Origin: Bacteroidota bacterium
Lineage (GTDB): Bacteria > Bacteroidota > Bacteroidia > UKL13-3
Direction of reading: 5' to 3'
Length of the DNA stretch: 64,000 bases
Assembly: GCA_947477885.1 (NCBI GenBank)
Contig: CANJUD010000012.1
Location: 53,725-117,724 of the forward strand
Part shown: positions 54,191 to 63,676 of the stretch, piece after piece
How the letters are laid out: each line of letters opens with the position of its first letter
Numbering within the stretch: position 1 is the first letter of the stretch
Made by a program: the position numbers and the translations under genes
The notes under the pieces: generated by a model
The model's input: only the letters and a program-made list of their open reading frames with translations
Database searches by the model: none
Told to the model about the DNA's origin: nothing

Positions 54191-57100
54191 TTACCGAATC
54201 AAATGCACCTGATCGGCAGTATTGTGTTTTCGGCCAAAGTAATCTTGGAATTCTATGCGGTATATATACACATCCATAGGCGATGGAATACCTTCATTTC
54301 TAAATGTTCCATTCCATTGGTTATTGATATCAGTGGATTCGAAAATCTTTTCTCCCCATCGGTTCCATATAATCATTTTGTAGTTTGCTATTCCCTTGAA
54401 ATACCCTTTGGGGCCAAAGGTTTCATTGAGGTCATCATCATTGGGCGTAAAACTATTTGGTATATAAAAAGTAAAATCGGGCATGATGAAAATACGTTTG
54501 TAGGCAGTATCATAACAACCATAATGATTTTTCACAATCAATTGGGTATTATATGCTCCTGTATCATCATAATGGTGAAGTGGATTTAAGGCAGTAGATG
54601 AATTACCATCTCCAAAATTCCAGAGACCAGATGTATACTGAAATGATAAATTACTAAATTGTACCAAAGCTTGTAGCGACGGGGTAGAATCGGGGAAGGC
54701 ATTGATAATGGCTGTGGGCAGGGGATAGGGGAAAATTGGAATTGAATCGGTGAATGAATCAATACAGCCAAATGCAGAAACCAATTTTAGTGAAACTGTA
54801 TACAGTTTCGATTTTCGGAATGTGTGCTTGGGGTTTTGTAATATAGAACCATAGCCATCACCAAAATCCCAAGAATAGGATGTTATAGAGTCAGTAGAGT
54901 TATATGATTTGTCTTTAAAGTTAATTGTAAGCGGTAAGCAGCCTCGGTACGAATTAATTTTATATTTAATATGTGGAATATCGTGCACAGTAATATAGCT
55001 CTTATAGGTATTTTTACAACTAGAGCTACTGGTACAAGTAAGTTTTACCAAAAAGTTTCCAGCAGTATCATATAAGTGTGAAACCATCGAAACAAAAGTA
55101 TTATAACTTAAAGTTTTGCCATCGCCAAAATCCCATTCCCATTTGTTGATGGTGTCTCTGGGAATTGCAGATAGATCGCTAAATACTGTACTGTCACCTA
55201 GGCAAACATCATCGGCAATAAACTTGGGTTCTGGCGAATAATTGATATATACTGAAAGTGCAAAAGAATCTATACAATCAAAGCCAGTCCTTGCCGCTAC
55301 GGTTATATTATAGTTGCCACCATAATTATAGATATGGCCTATCCCAATATTTTTAGGAGAATATAGTTTGCCACCATTATCACCAAAGTCCCACACAAAT
55401 TGCTTAAATCCACCAGAATCAATAGTGGTTGAGTCGAGGAAACGCATCAATTCAAAAGCACAAGCATTGGTGTTTGTAATTCTAAATTGAGGTAGTGGAT
55501 AGATATATATTACCAATGTATTTGTATCATAACACCCAACGGAATTTTGTACAATTTGCGTAATGGTATCAAAGCCCGATTTTAAGTATTGGTGATAGAA
55601 TACTGATTGGTCGGTTACTGTATCTGTAACATCGCCGAAACTATAATAACGATATACGATGGGATAAGTCCCGCCACTACTGTCATATACGGCTACCAAA
55701 TTGTTAAGGCATGCACTTACCGCAAAAACTTTGGCAGTAGGTTTGGGATATATAATAATATTTTTAGCAAATTGGTCACTACATCCACTATCCGAAATTA
55801 CTTTAATGGTAACTATATAATTACCACTATTTATATATTTGTGTTTTACCAAAGTATCACTAAAATATGCTGAATCATTATCGCCAAAATATATCAATCG
55901 ACTAATAAGCTTTCCAGTTGAAACTGTGCTCTGGTCCACGAATGTAACAGAATCATTTACACAATTTTGTATCTGATAAAAATCTGCTTTGGGTTTGGGT
56001 TGTATTACTATAGTTTGGGTATCGGCCCATTCGCATAGTTTATTGGAAATGCATTTTAATATTACTTGATAGGTGCCAAATACTTTATATAGATGTGCAA
56101 TATTTGTTTTGGTAGTTACCAGTGAGTCTCCATCGCCAAAATACCAAACACGCTTGGTTACCGTACCTAAACTTACCGCAGTTAAATCAGTAAATTGGGA
56201 GGAATCTCCAAAGCAATTATTTGATGTAGAAATTTGTACAACTGGATTTGGATGCACGGTAATTTTTTGGGTGATGGAATCTACACAACCGTTAACAGAA
56301 GTTATATATAATTGCACACTGTAATTTCCATTTGCATTATAATGGTGAACAGGATTGAAAGCATTGCTATTATTGCCGTCTCCAAAAGTCCACCCCACAC
56401 TCCAGGTAGTTGTGCTTGCTGAGGTACTATCATAGAAATTGATGATATCTGTTTGCTCGCAACTATCAGCTATGATATAATATATTTGGGGTTTTGGAGT
56501 CTCATATACAATAATATTTTGTGATGCAGAATCCTCACACCCATTCACCGATTTCAGTTTCAGTTTAACGGTATAATTACCATAAGTAGCATATGTATGT
56601 ATAATGGTTTTGTTGGTATCTGTAGTGCCGTCGCCAAAGTCCCAAGTGCGGGTGTAGTAACCGTATGCGATAGTGGAAGTATCTACAAAATTAAATTGTT
56701 GTATGTGGTCGCACTGGTTCGAATCGGCGATATATATTTTGGGTTTTGGTACCGGATATATTTCTATAGTATCATATTTGATATCGCTGCAACCACTGTC
56801 ACTGCTCAGTAAAAGACTAATTGGATATTTCCCCGCACTATTATACTTGTGTGCAACTGTGGCATTAGTTGAGTTTGTCGTTTGGCTCCCATCTCCCCAA
56901 TTCCATTTCCATTGTGCAATATTTCCTTGTGGTATGGTGCTCGAATCAATCAAATAAAAACTATCATATATACAAACTTGCGTGTAATTAAAATCTGTAA
57001 TTGGTTTTGGACGAATATATACGCTTTTCGATAAGGTATCTCCGCAGCTGTATATTGACAAGGTGTTCACGGTTATATTATAATAACCCCAATTGCTATA

Positions 57101-60100
57101 TCCATGCTTTATGGAGGTGGAAGTTGTGGTGTCAATATTTCCATCACCCCAGTCGCATATATAATATAATAAAGGATTGCTGTATAATATAGATTGTATA
57201 TTTACAATCACTGTATCGTCTTCACATATATTATTGAAACTAAACTTGGTTGATGGATTCAAAGTGATCTTCACATTGGCCGTAGCAGAGTCTTCGCACA
57301 GGTTGCCCGATTTTACTTTTAGCGAAACTGTATAATTACCCGTGTCAATATATTTATGATAAGGGTTTTTCAAAGTATCACCATAACTATCTCCGAAATC
57401 CCAGTTCCATTTTAGTACGCTGCCATAAGCCATATAAGTAGAGTCAATAAATAATACCGAATCGTTTTTACAAAGCTTGTCCCAAGCTATTTTAGCTACC
57501 GGCGATGAGTTTACTACAAACTGAGCTGTGGTGCTATCCGCACAGCCCCAAGTAGTCATGATATACATTTTTACGGGATAGGTATTGGGCGTGGCATATT
57601 TATGGGTTAGGTTGCTTTTGCTAAAGTAGGTAGTTTGACTCCCATCCCCAAAATCAAATTTCCAAAGTGTAATACTACCGCTATCAAGTGTTGAATAATC
57701 TACAAAAGTAACCGAGTCTTTAAAGCAAATACCTGGTGTCGAAAATGTAACATTCGGTCGTGGGTTAATATATATAGTTTTGGTGAGCGTGTCTTTGCAA
57801 CCCTTAGCAGAGTAAGCAATTAGCGACACATTTTTATAGCCGCCTTTCCAGTATCCATGTTTAATATTGCTACCATTATTCACTGCTGAAGTAGTGGTAT
57901 CATCCCATATCCATATATAATTTGTTAGACTTCCGGTTTTTATTGTACTCGTATTTGTAAAGGTAATACTGTCTTTTGCACAGCCCGTGGTATTTGAGAA
58001 TACAGGTATTGGAACTGTATCAATTGTGATCACTTTTGAATAAGTTTGCTTGCATCCATACTGCGATATGTCAATAAGTTTTACGGTTTTATTGCCCACA
58101 CTATTATAATGATGTTTAATAATACTGTCGTTGCCACTTGAAGTACTAGCATCGCCAAAGTCCCAGCTCCTGCTGGTTATTTGACCATCTGCCGATAGGG
58201 AAGTATCTGTCAATATAATACTATCGTTTAAGCAAGTATTGATAGCTGTAAAACCCATGGACGGCTTTTTATATATTTGTATATACTGCGAAAATGTATC
58301 ATAACAATTGGTAGTATTTGTTATTTTTAAAACTACCTTATATATACCCGATGTACTATAATAATGTTTTACCGAACTTGTATAAGTTGTATAGTTTGTA
58401 GTTTGTGCATCGCCCCAATCCCAACTCCATTTGTTGATATTGGTATTATATATATTGGTGGAATCATAAAATACTGCTGTGTCTTGGTAACACACGTTAG
58501 CAGTTGAAAATACAGGCGTTGGCAAGGGAGCTATATATACATTTTTACTCAAACTATCTGAACAGCCTTTATCAGTATATATAATGAGTTTAATTGTATA
58601 AGTTCCTGTATCAGCATATAGTTTTTTGAAACTGCTCTTGGAAGTATAATAAGTCACGGTATCTCCATCTCCAAAGTCATAATAACGTTTGGTAATTGAG
58701 CCTGATGAAATAGTAGAACTTTCAGTAAAGGGCACAGAATCGTTTAAACACGAATTGGTAACGGTAAAGCTAATAGTTGGCTTGGGATATATAATAATAC
58801 TTTTGCTCACTGAATCTTTGCAACCCAGGTCACTTACCAAATATAATTTCACTGTATAAGTGCCTGAGGCTGAATAGTTATGCCCCGAAGAACCACCACT
58901 AAATATACTATCTTTTCCGTCTCCGAAATAAATTCTTTTATATACAATGCTCCCAGATTTGATAGTAGACGTATCGTTAAATGTAGCAGTAAAAGGATAA
59001 CATACATTGCCAAAAACAAAGCCAGGCTTGGGCTTGGGGTATATAGTTATATATTGTGAGGCAGTATCATAACAATTATTGGCATTATATGCTTTTAGTA
59101 AAATTTGGTATACGCCATCATTAGTATATGCTTTCTTAAAACTCGTTAATTTAGTTGTATAAGTTTTGGTACTCGCATCGCCAAAATCCCAATCCCATTT
59201 GGTGAGGCTGCCATAGGCAATGCTACTAGAATCTATGATATCAAAACTGTCTTTCTGGCAAGCATTGGCTATTGTAAATTTCGGTTTGGGTTTATCATAT
59301 ATAATAATAGATTTGGTAAAAGAATCAACGCAAGTCTTATAACAATCATTTACTATAATAGTAACATTATAGGTACCATAAGTACTATATTTATGTTTGA
59401 AATTCTGATTGCCGATTTGATTATATATAGTATCACTCACTTTGCCATCGCCCCATCGTACATAAGTTTTTGAGCAATTGTAGTTGGTCTTATATATATT
59501 ACTTAAAGTAGATGAATCAAATATGACAACACTATCGGGATAGCACAAATAGGAGGAATTAAAATTAGCAGCTGGGGTTGGATTTACTATAATAGTTTTT
59601 GAAATAGTCGAATCGCAAAGCGTTGCAGAAGTAGCAGTGAGTTTTACAGTATAGTTGCCAGAAGTATTATAATGATGCGTGGGGTTTTTAGAGGTGGAGG
59701 TGCCGCCATCGCCAAAGTCCCAGTAATAGGTGCTTATGCTGCCTTTGCTAATAGAGCTCTTATCATAAAAGTTCACATTTCCTTTCGAGCATACATTATC
59801 ATAAGTAAAATCAGCTACTGGCAACACAGATATGACTACAGTATATATTGTTGAGTCTTGCGAATTGCAATCATTCCCATTCGATTTTAACGTAACCAAT
59901 GTTGCAATAAAAGTTCCAGTATCGGTATATATATGATAAGGATTCTGAACGGTGTCAGTGCCGCCATCGCCAAAAGTCCATTGCCATTTAATAGGTGTAT
60001 ACACACAAAAACCTTTAAAAGAAACACTGCGGCCTTTGCACTCTTTTTTGCTGCCCAATTCTATATGTTGAACTAAGTTTACAATATTGGCACCGGCACT

Positions 60101-61390
60101 ATAACCATAGCTTTCTACATTGCCAAAGCCATAAGCTATTGCATTAAATCCACTATCGGCATTCAGCGTGTGGTTACCACTGTTTACAGTAGTTTGCGAA
60201 TATGCATAAGTAGTATTTGCAGGAATAGTTTGCCATACTACTTTATTATTATCCAAATAAAAATTGCTGGTATCATCACTTTCCATCAGTACATTTATAT
60301 AATGCCCGCTTATCTGATAATACGGCGAACTATATAAGGTGATATCATTCAACTGCTGCTCTATGGGCGAAAGTATCACCATGCTAGGGTCGCCGGTTAC
60401 ATTATCGCAATTTTGCGTTCGTTGAAATTCCGCCAAACAAATAGGCTGGTCGGCAATTATATATTGCGGTGAATCGGTCATCCATTCATAATACTGACCA
60501 GCACTAAGTGATACAGAAGTATAAGTATTAATTTTTACGGTTGTATTATTTACCGAAGCGAGCACTCTGAATACATCACCTCCAGTTCGCGTTTTCCATG
60601 GGGCAGTGGCAAATGCTTTTCCCCAAGCACTAATTGGATATAATTGTTGGTATAAATTATCGCCGCTACTGGCACCGCTGCAGCCAAGCGAGGTCCAAGT
60701 ACTACCAGAAAACACTGCCACCCGCTTGCAATTGGTGCCGCTGCTGGTTACTGATTTTATATAAGTTCCTGTTAAATCGGTGTCTGATTGATATTGGTAT
60801 ACCTGCCCTTTGTTTAAATATAAATTAAATGTGGAACCTTTTGCATGTGCCGAATTTATACTACCCGCCGTTGGGGTAATTTCTATCTGCGTGCTATCAT
60901 ATAGTCCAATTATCTGAAACTGGCTTGCTGCGTATACCCCTGATGCATTATTATATCCTGTTTTCATTTGCGTGGCATCCATTACATAATATTCCCGTCC
61001 CGCAGTTTCGGTAGGCAGCACCAATGTGGCGTCCGACTTGTTTTTAAAATAGATATGTGCATATACCACCACGGGGTCTACCGCGGTTATATTAATACCT
61101 CTGCCCAGTGTGCATTCGGTACAGTTCATAATGGCGTAGCTTGGTGGAATGGAGATAATGGTTACCGAATTTGCACTCACACTATAAGTAGTGCTCCAGC
61201 CATTGCCAGGTATAGTTACAGCACCAGTGGTATTAATATCCGAAGTTATATATAATGCCATCTGACTGCTGCTGCCCTCGTAGTGGTTGGCATAGGTTAC
61301 CCAAAAATCGGTGCCCTTGTTGCTGGTAATTTGTGCACGCACACTACCGGCAATCAGTATCAAATATATATATAATAGTATTCTTTTCAA
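54191..61390 (-). CDS. Giant surface protein: IgGFc-binding-like head, about 22 PKD repeats, type IX secretion tail
   Basis: 2399 residues from the TTG at 61390 (MKRILLYIYLILIAGSVRAQ is a textbook signal peptide; the frame is open to 61432 but that part overlaps two -7 boxes). Residues ~20-430 resemble the IgGFc-binding protein N-terminal domain (GTDFWVTYANHYEGS, PNTTY-type strands, VLPTETAGREYYVM). Then about 22 PKD domains, counted by WxFGDG-like motifs (WTFGDGGTD, WDFGDASTK, WNWGDGSQ, YFGDGDS, WDFGDNGG and others). The tail is a type B sorting domain (YIPNSFTPNDDDLNETFGP, MIIWNRWGEKIFES, NQWNGTF, VYIYRIEFQD). Expected to be secreted by type IX and exposed; likely an adhesin. Confidence 0.93.
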   Translation of the reverse strand: MKRILLYIYLILIAGSVRAQITSNKGTDFWVTYANHYEGSSSQMALYITSDINTTGAVTIPGNGWSTTYSVSANSVTIISIPPSYAIMNCTECTLGRGINITAVDPVVVYAHIYFKNKSDATLVLPTETAGREYYVMDATQMKTGYNNASGVYAASQFQIIGLYDSTQIEITPTAGSINSAHAKGSTFNLYLNKGQVYQYQSDTDLTGTYIKSVTSSGTNCKRVAVFSGSTWTSLGCSGASSGDNLYQQLYPISAWGKAFATAPWKTRTGGDVFRVLASVNNTTVKINTYTSVSLSAGQYYEWMTDSPQYIIADQPICLAEFQRTQNCDNVTGDPSMVILSPIEQQLNDITLYSSPYYQISGHYINVLMESDDTSNFYLDNNKVVWQTIPANTTYAYSQTTVNSGNHTLNADSGFNAIAYGFGNVESYGYSAGANIVNLVQHIELGSKKECKGRSVSFKGFCVYTPIKWQWTFGDGGTDTVQNPYHIYTDTGTFIATLVTLKSNGNDCNSQDSTIYTVVISVLPVADFTYDNVCSKGNVNFYDKSSISKGSISTYYWDFGDGGTSTSKNPTHHYNTSGNYTVKLTATSATLCDSTISKTIIVNPTPAANFNSSYLCYPDSVVIFDSSTLSNIYKTNYNCSKTYVRWGDGKVSDTIYNQIGNQNFKHKYSTYGTYNVTIIVNDCYKTCVDSFTKSIIIYDKPKPKFTIANACQKDSFDIIDSSSIAYGSLTKWDWDFGDASTKTYTTKLTSFKKAYTNDGVYQILLKAYNANNCYDTASQYITIYPKPKPGFVFGNVCYPFTATFNDTSTIKSGSIVYKRIYFGDGKDSIFSGGSSGHNYSASGTYTVKLYLVSDLGCKDSVSKSIIIYPKPTISFTVTNSCLNDSVPFTESSTISSGSITKRYYDFGDGDTVTYYTSKSSFKKLYADTGTYTIKLIIYTDKGCSDSLSKNVYIAPLPTPVFSTANVCYQDTAVFYDSTNIYNTNINKWSWDWGDAQTTNYTTYTSSVKHYYSTSGIYKVVLKITNTTNCYDTFSQYIQIYKKPSMGFTAINTCLNDSIILTDTSLSADGQITSRSWDFGDASTSSGNDSIIKHHYNSVGNKTVKLIDISQYGCKQTYSKVITIDTVPIPVFSNTTGCAKDSITFTNTSTIKTGSLTNYIWIWDDTTTSAVNNGSNIKHGYWKGGYKNVSLIAYSAKGCKDTLTKTIYINPRPNVTFSTPGICFKDSVTFVDYSTLDSGSITLWKFDFGDGSQTTYFSKSNLTHKYATPNTYPVKMYIMTTWGCADSTTAQFVVNSSPVAKIAWDKLCKNDSVLFIDSTYMAYGSVLKWNWDFGDSYGDTLKNPYHKYIDTGNYTVSLKVKSGNLCEDSATANVKITLNPSTKFSFNNICEDDTVIVNIQSILYSNPLLYYICDWGDGNIDTTTSTSIKHGYSNWGYYNITVNTLSIYSCGDTLSKSVYIRPKPITDFNYTQVCIYDSFYLIDSSTIPQGNIAQWKWNWGDGSQTTNSTNATVAHKYNSAGKYPISLLLSSDSGCSDIKYDTIEIYPVPKPKIYIADSNQCDHIQQFNFVDTSTIAYGYYTRTWDFGDGTTDTNKTIIHTYATYGNYTVKLKLKSVNGCEDSASQNIIVYETPKPQIYYIIADSCEQTDIINFYDSTSASTTTWSVGWTFGDGNNSNAFNPVHHYNANGNYSVQLYITSVNGCVDSITQKITVHPNPVVQISTSNNCFGDSSQFTDLTAVSLGTVTKRVWYFGDGDSLVTTKTNIAHLYKVFGTYQVILKCISNKLCEWADTQTIVIQPKPKADFYQIQNCVNDSVTFVDQSTVSTGKLISRLIYFGDNDSAYFSDTLVKHKYINSGNYIVTIKVISDSGCSDQFAKNIIIYPKPTAKVFAVSACLNNLVAVYDSSGGTYPIVYRYYSFGDVTDTVTDQSVFYHQYLKSGFDTITQIVQNSVGCYDTNTLVIYIYPLPQFRITNTNACAFELMRFLDSTTIDSGGFKQFVWDFGDNGGKLYSPKNIGIGHIYNYGGNYNITVAARTGFDCIDSFALSVYINYSPEPKFIADDVCLGDSTVFSDLSAIPRDTINKWEWDFGDGKTLSYNTFVSMVSHLYDTAGNFLVKLTCTSSSSCKNTYKSYITVHDIPHIKYKINSYRGCLPLTINFKDKSYNSTDSITSYSWDFGDGYGSILQNPKHTFRKSKLYTVSLKLVSAFGCIDSFTDSIPIFPYPLPTAIINAFPDSTPSLQALVQFSNLSFQYTSGLWNFGDGNSSTALNPLHHYDDTGAYNTQLIVKNHYGCYDTAYKRIFIMPDFTFYIPNSFTPNDDDLNETFGPKGYFKGIANYKMIIWNRWGEKIFESTDINNQWNGTFRNEGIPSPMDVYIYRIEFQDYFGRKHNTADQVHLIR

Positions 61391-61413
61391 ATTTCCCCGT
61401 CCAACTTTGCTAG

Positions 61414-61437
61414 CAAAGTTATTGACAAGCAAAAATA
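61414..61437 (-). promoter_or_regulatory. Two overlapping -7 boxes before the giant PKD gene
   Basis: TATTTTTG (61430-61437) and TAACTTTG (61414-61421), both perfect TAnnTTTG on the minus strand, 16 nt apart. The second is 24 nt before the TTG at 61390, which is preceded by cggggaaat. Confidence 0.5.
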
Positions 61438-61478
61438 GGTGAAGGTTTAATAACGGGAGTGTAAAAAAAATAGTAGCT

Positions 61479-61506
61479 AGTGGTCAGTGGTTAGTGGTCA
61501 GTGGTC
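61479..61506 (+). repeat. Two 14-bp tandem units
   Basis: agtggtcagtggtt followed by agtggtcagtggtc, the same class as the aspS leader units at 10363-10404. Confidence 0.8.
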
Positions 61507-61539
61507 TGCGCTGAGGCTTGATGGTCAAGATGTGGGTTT

Positions 61540-61625
61540 GGGCGTGCCGCCTCTGAAGCATCGGCGTCGGGCTATACGCCTTACTGCGTGCCGGCTTCTA
61601 TCCCTCACGCGGGCTGTCGCATGAT
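61540..61625. repeat. GC-rich intergenic element (ggcgtgcc ... tcgggctatacgcc ... ctatccctcacgcggg)
   Basis: About 85 GC-rich bases in an AT-rich setting. The landmarks gggcgtgccgcctctgaagc, gtcgggctatacgcc and tatccctcacgcgggctg resemble a widespread Bacteroidota intergenic element (general knowledge). No reading frame. Confidence 0.6.
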
Positions 61626-61664
61626 TTTGGGAATGGTGTTTCTAAAAATTATGAGATTCTAAAC

Positions 61665-61672
61665 TATATTTG
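61665..61672 (+). promoter_or_regulatory. -7 box of the small gene at 61700
   Basis: TATATTTG, perfect TAnnTTTG. A TTG start-like codon at 61670 lies inside the box, so the ATG at 61700, 28 nt on, is the real start. Confidence 0.6.
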
Positions 61673-61699
61673 CCCTACAATTATTTTATATTTCGTAAA

Positions 61700-61954
61700 A
61701 TGGATGACGAAAAAAATATAGTAAATGACCCCGCTTCTGGATATGCAAATAATCAGAAAACGAAGGAAATTACTTTTTTTAATTCATTTGATGAAATGGA
61801 AGATTTTGGGAGAATGAAAATGGCAAAGATGACTCCCGCCCAAAGATTAGATACGCTTGAGCAAATGAGAAAATTTTTCTTTAAAGATTATCTTAATGCT
61901 GATGGTAGTTGGCCACCTTTGGATAGGGTGATTACAGTTATATATAAAGAGTAG
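61700..61954 (+). CDS. Small protein paired with a nucleotidyltransferase
   Basis: 84 residues, soluble, charged: MDDEKNIVNDPASGYANNQK, then a helical FNSFDEMEDFGRMKMAKMTPAQRLDTLEQMRKF segment and a C-terminal LDRVITVIYKE. No named family. It ends 2 bp before the nucleotidyltransferase gene, so the two form a pair that resembles small toxin-antitoxin or accessory modules; the helical part could be an antitoxin-like binding segment, which is inference. Confidence 0.65.
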   Translation: MDDEKNIVNDPASGYANNQKTKEITFFNSFDEMEDFGRMKMAKMTPAQRLDTLEQMRKFFFKDYLNADGSWPPLDRVITVIYKE

Positions 61955-61956
61955 AA

Positions 61957-62439
61957 ATGCAGTTTGCAGAAAATTTTGAAGAGATTGTTTCAGCATTTCA
62001 AAAATGCAATGTTGATTTCATGCTATGCGGTGGATTTGCAGTTAATTTTCATGGTTACAATCGCAATACCAGTGATTTGGATTTATGGATAAACCCAATA
62101 GTTGAAAACAAAGAGAAAGTGTTCAATGCTCTCATTTTATTGAAGTTTAGCAAAGAACAGGCAAGTAATTTAGAGGATATAGATTTTACAAAACCTTTTG
62201 CATTTAAAATTGGTTACGACCCTATTGATATCGATGTATTTAATCATATCACAGGTGTAAAATATGCAGATGCCGAAAAAGAAAAAGTTGAGTTTGTTTA
62301 TTCCGATACTTTGAAAGTGTATTATATAAGTCTTAAGGATTTAATATTAAACAAAATGCTTGCGGGTAGACCAAAAGACAAGCTTGATGTGGAAGAACTT
62401 CAGAGAATAATTATTCTGAAGAAAGAAAATAATATATAG
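61957..62439 (+). CDS. Nucleotidyltransferase-fold protein
   Basis: 160 residues. The nucleotidyltransferase signature is clear: FMLCGGFAVNFHGYNRNTSD (Gly25-Gly26) followed by DLDLWI, with Asp40 and Asp42 as metal ligands, then VFNHITGVKYADAE and a C-terminal LILNKMLAGRPKDKLDVEEL helix. This is the MNT/AbiEii-like fold of toxin-antitoxin and kanamycin-type enzymes. With the small upstream gene it makes a two-gene module. No HEPN partner is adjacent on this strand; a HEPN/MNT pair follows on the other strand. Confidence 0.8.
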   Translation: MQFAENFEEIVSAFQKCNVDFMLCGGFAVNFHGYNRNTSDLDLWINPIVENKEKVFNALILLKFSKEQASNLEDIDFTKPFAFKIGYDPIDIDVFNHITGVKYADAEKEKVEFVYSDTLKVYYISLKDLILNKMLAGRPKDKLDVEELQRIIILKKENNI

Positions 62440-62444
62440 CTATT

Positions 62445-62479
62445 CTGCCTTTGGTCGTGTGTTGTCACCGACCAGTAAC
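62445..62479. repeat. Hairpin repeat, ggtcgtgtgtttgtcaccgacc class, copy 1
   Basis: tgcctttggtcgtgtgttgt then caccgaccagtaac; ggtcg and cgacc pair around the loop. Near-identical copies are at 63558-63600 and inside the direct repeat at 63677 and 63861, so the toxin-antitoxin pair is bracketed by this element. Confidence 0.75.
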
Positions 62480-62517
62480 ATGGAGCTGAATTTAACTTAT
62501 TTTTATCATCTTACTTT

Positions 62518-62856
62518 TTAAAATTCCGCCTTCAACATTTTTTTAATCAATTGCTCCAGCTCCTCTAAATTTTGTGTAGCATTATATATTCTTTCCATTT
62601 TCACGCCATGATATTCATGAATAATAAAATTCCGGAACGAGCGTGGTATATGCCAAGGGTATTCGTACTTTTCAAGTATGGAGTTATCAATATATCGTAT
62701 TGCTTCTCCAATTATGAGAAATTGATATTGAACAGCACTCTGTAATTGAATATCATTTACAAAAAAAATCTCATCAACATTTGCCACAAAATCGCGAATG
62801 CATGCAATAGCTTTTAATATATGTTCGGCTCTTTCTTTAGGAGTTGGCTTATCCAT
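62518..62856 (-). CDS. HEPN-domain protein, HepT/DUF86-type toxin
   Basis: 112 residues. The HEPN ribonuclease motif R-x4-H-x-Y is exact at Arg75, His80 and Tyr82 (RSFRNFIIHEYHGV), within a helical DUF86 fold (RAEHILKAIACIRDFV, YQFLIIGEAIRYID). In known HepT/MntA pairs the RNase toxin is silenced by polyAMPylation of this tyrosine by the MNT partner. The upstream MNT gene overlaps it by 8 bp. Family and pairing are well supported; activity here is inferred. Confidence 0.9.
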   Translation of the reverse strand: MDKPTPKERAEHILKAIACIRDFVANVDEIFFVNDIQLQSAVQYQFLIIGEAIRYIDNSILEKYEYPWHIPRSFRNFIIHEYHGVKMERIYNATQNLEELEQLIKKMLKAEF

Positions 62857-63445
62857 ATATTTTTACTAAATCTTTCTTGGCTGTTTTAAGTGCGAAAGGC
62901 AATAGGCATCCTTCTTCCACCAAGTCTACTTTCCTTTTTGTTATTAGTTTCAACTGATATTCAATATCAGCAAAATCGAATAAACTAATTTTCTTTTTAC
63001 TATCGAAACGCAACATTAAATCAATATCACTTTTATAGTTTTCGTCTCCCCTTGCAAATGAGCCAAACAACCACGCTGCTGTTATTCTGTTATCTTTTTT
63101 TAGATAATCTTTCAGGGTTTTAATAATGAGTTTTTTATCAATTTTGGTATAGTTGGTATATGATACTTGTTCCTCGGCCATATGCAATGCTTTAATCGCC
63201 AAGTCTTCTTCACCAATTTCATATACCAACCGCTCACTTAGGTATAATACCATCAGTTCCTCTAAATCGTGTTTGTATATCTTTGCCAGTTTCCTTACCA
63301 CTTCTTTTGTCAATCGCCTTTCGCCACGTTCCATTTTGCTGAGAATGGCTACATCATTATCAATCATTGCAGCAACTTTGCGAAGCGGTAACTTGTTTTC
63401 CATTCTCAGTTTGCGGAGTTTCTCCCCAATATTTTCTGTTGACAT
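62849..63445 (-). CDS. XRE-HTH fused to an MNT-type nucleotidyltransferase (MntA-like antitoxin)
   Basis: 198 residues: an N-terminal XRE helix-turn-helix (6-65; LRKVAAMIDNDVAILSKMER, RRLTKEVVRKLAKIYKHD), a helical linker, then an MNT domain with GS-x10-D-x-D exact at Gly128-Ser129 and Asp140/Asp142 (WLFGSFARGD, SDIDLML). It lies upstream of and overlaps the HepT-type toxin gene by 8 bp. MntA usually lacks a DNA-binding domain; the HTH fusion would let the antitoxin repress its own promoter. The start MSTENIGEKLRKLRMENK is typical of XRE proteins. Confidence 0.88.
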   Translation of the reverse strand: MSTENIGEKLRKLRMENKLPLRKVAAMIDNDVAILSKMERGERRLTKEVVRKLAKIYKHDLEELMVLYLSERLVYEIGEEDLAIKALHMAEEQVSYTNYTKIDKKLIIKTLKDYLKKDNRITAAWLFGSFARGDENYKSDIDLMLRFDSKKKISLFDFADIEYQLKLITKRKVDLVEEGCLLPFALKTAKKDLVKIYG

Positions 63446-63557
63446 TTTTGTTGTTGACTATTCGTGTCAAAAATAGGGATGTTTTTTTGATTTTCGAGAA
63501 TAATTTTTTAAGGGAGCAACCTCCTCATCACTTGCTCTCACACTGTTTTGTTCCTGC

Positions 63558-63600
63558 CTGCCTCTGGTCGTGTGTTTTCACCGACCAGCAACGTGCTCAC
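63558..63600. repeat. Hairpin repeat, ggtcgtgtgttttcaccgacc class, copy 2
   Basis: tgcctgcctctggtcgtgtg then ttttcaccgaccagcaacgtgctcac. The ggtcg/cgacc stem is conserved. It lies just after the upstream end of the toxin-antitoxin pair; tandem cactcacact microsatellite follows at 63636-63662. Confidence 0.75.
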
Positions 63601-63676
63601 TGAAGTATCATATATATTTTGTGCAGCCCCTCCTCTCTCACTCTCACACTCACACTCACACTGTTTGTTCCTGCCT

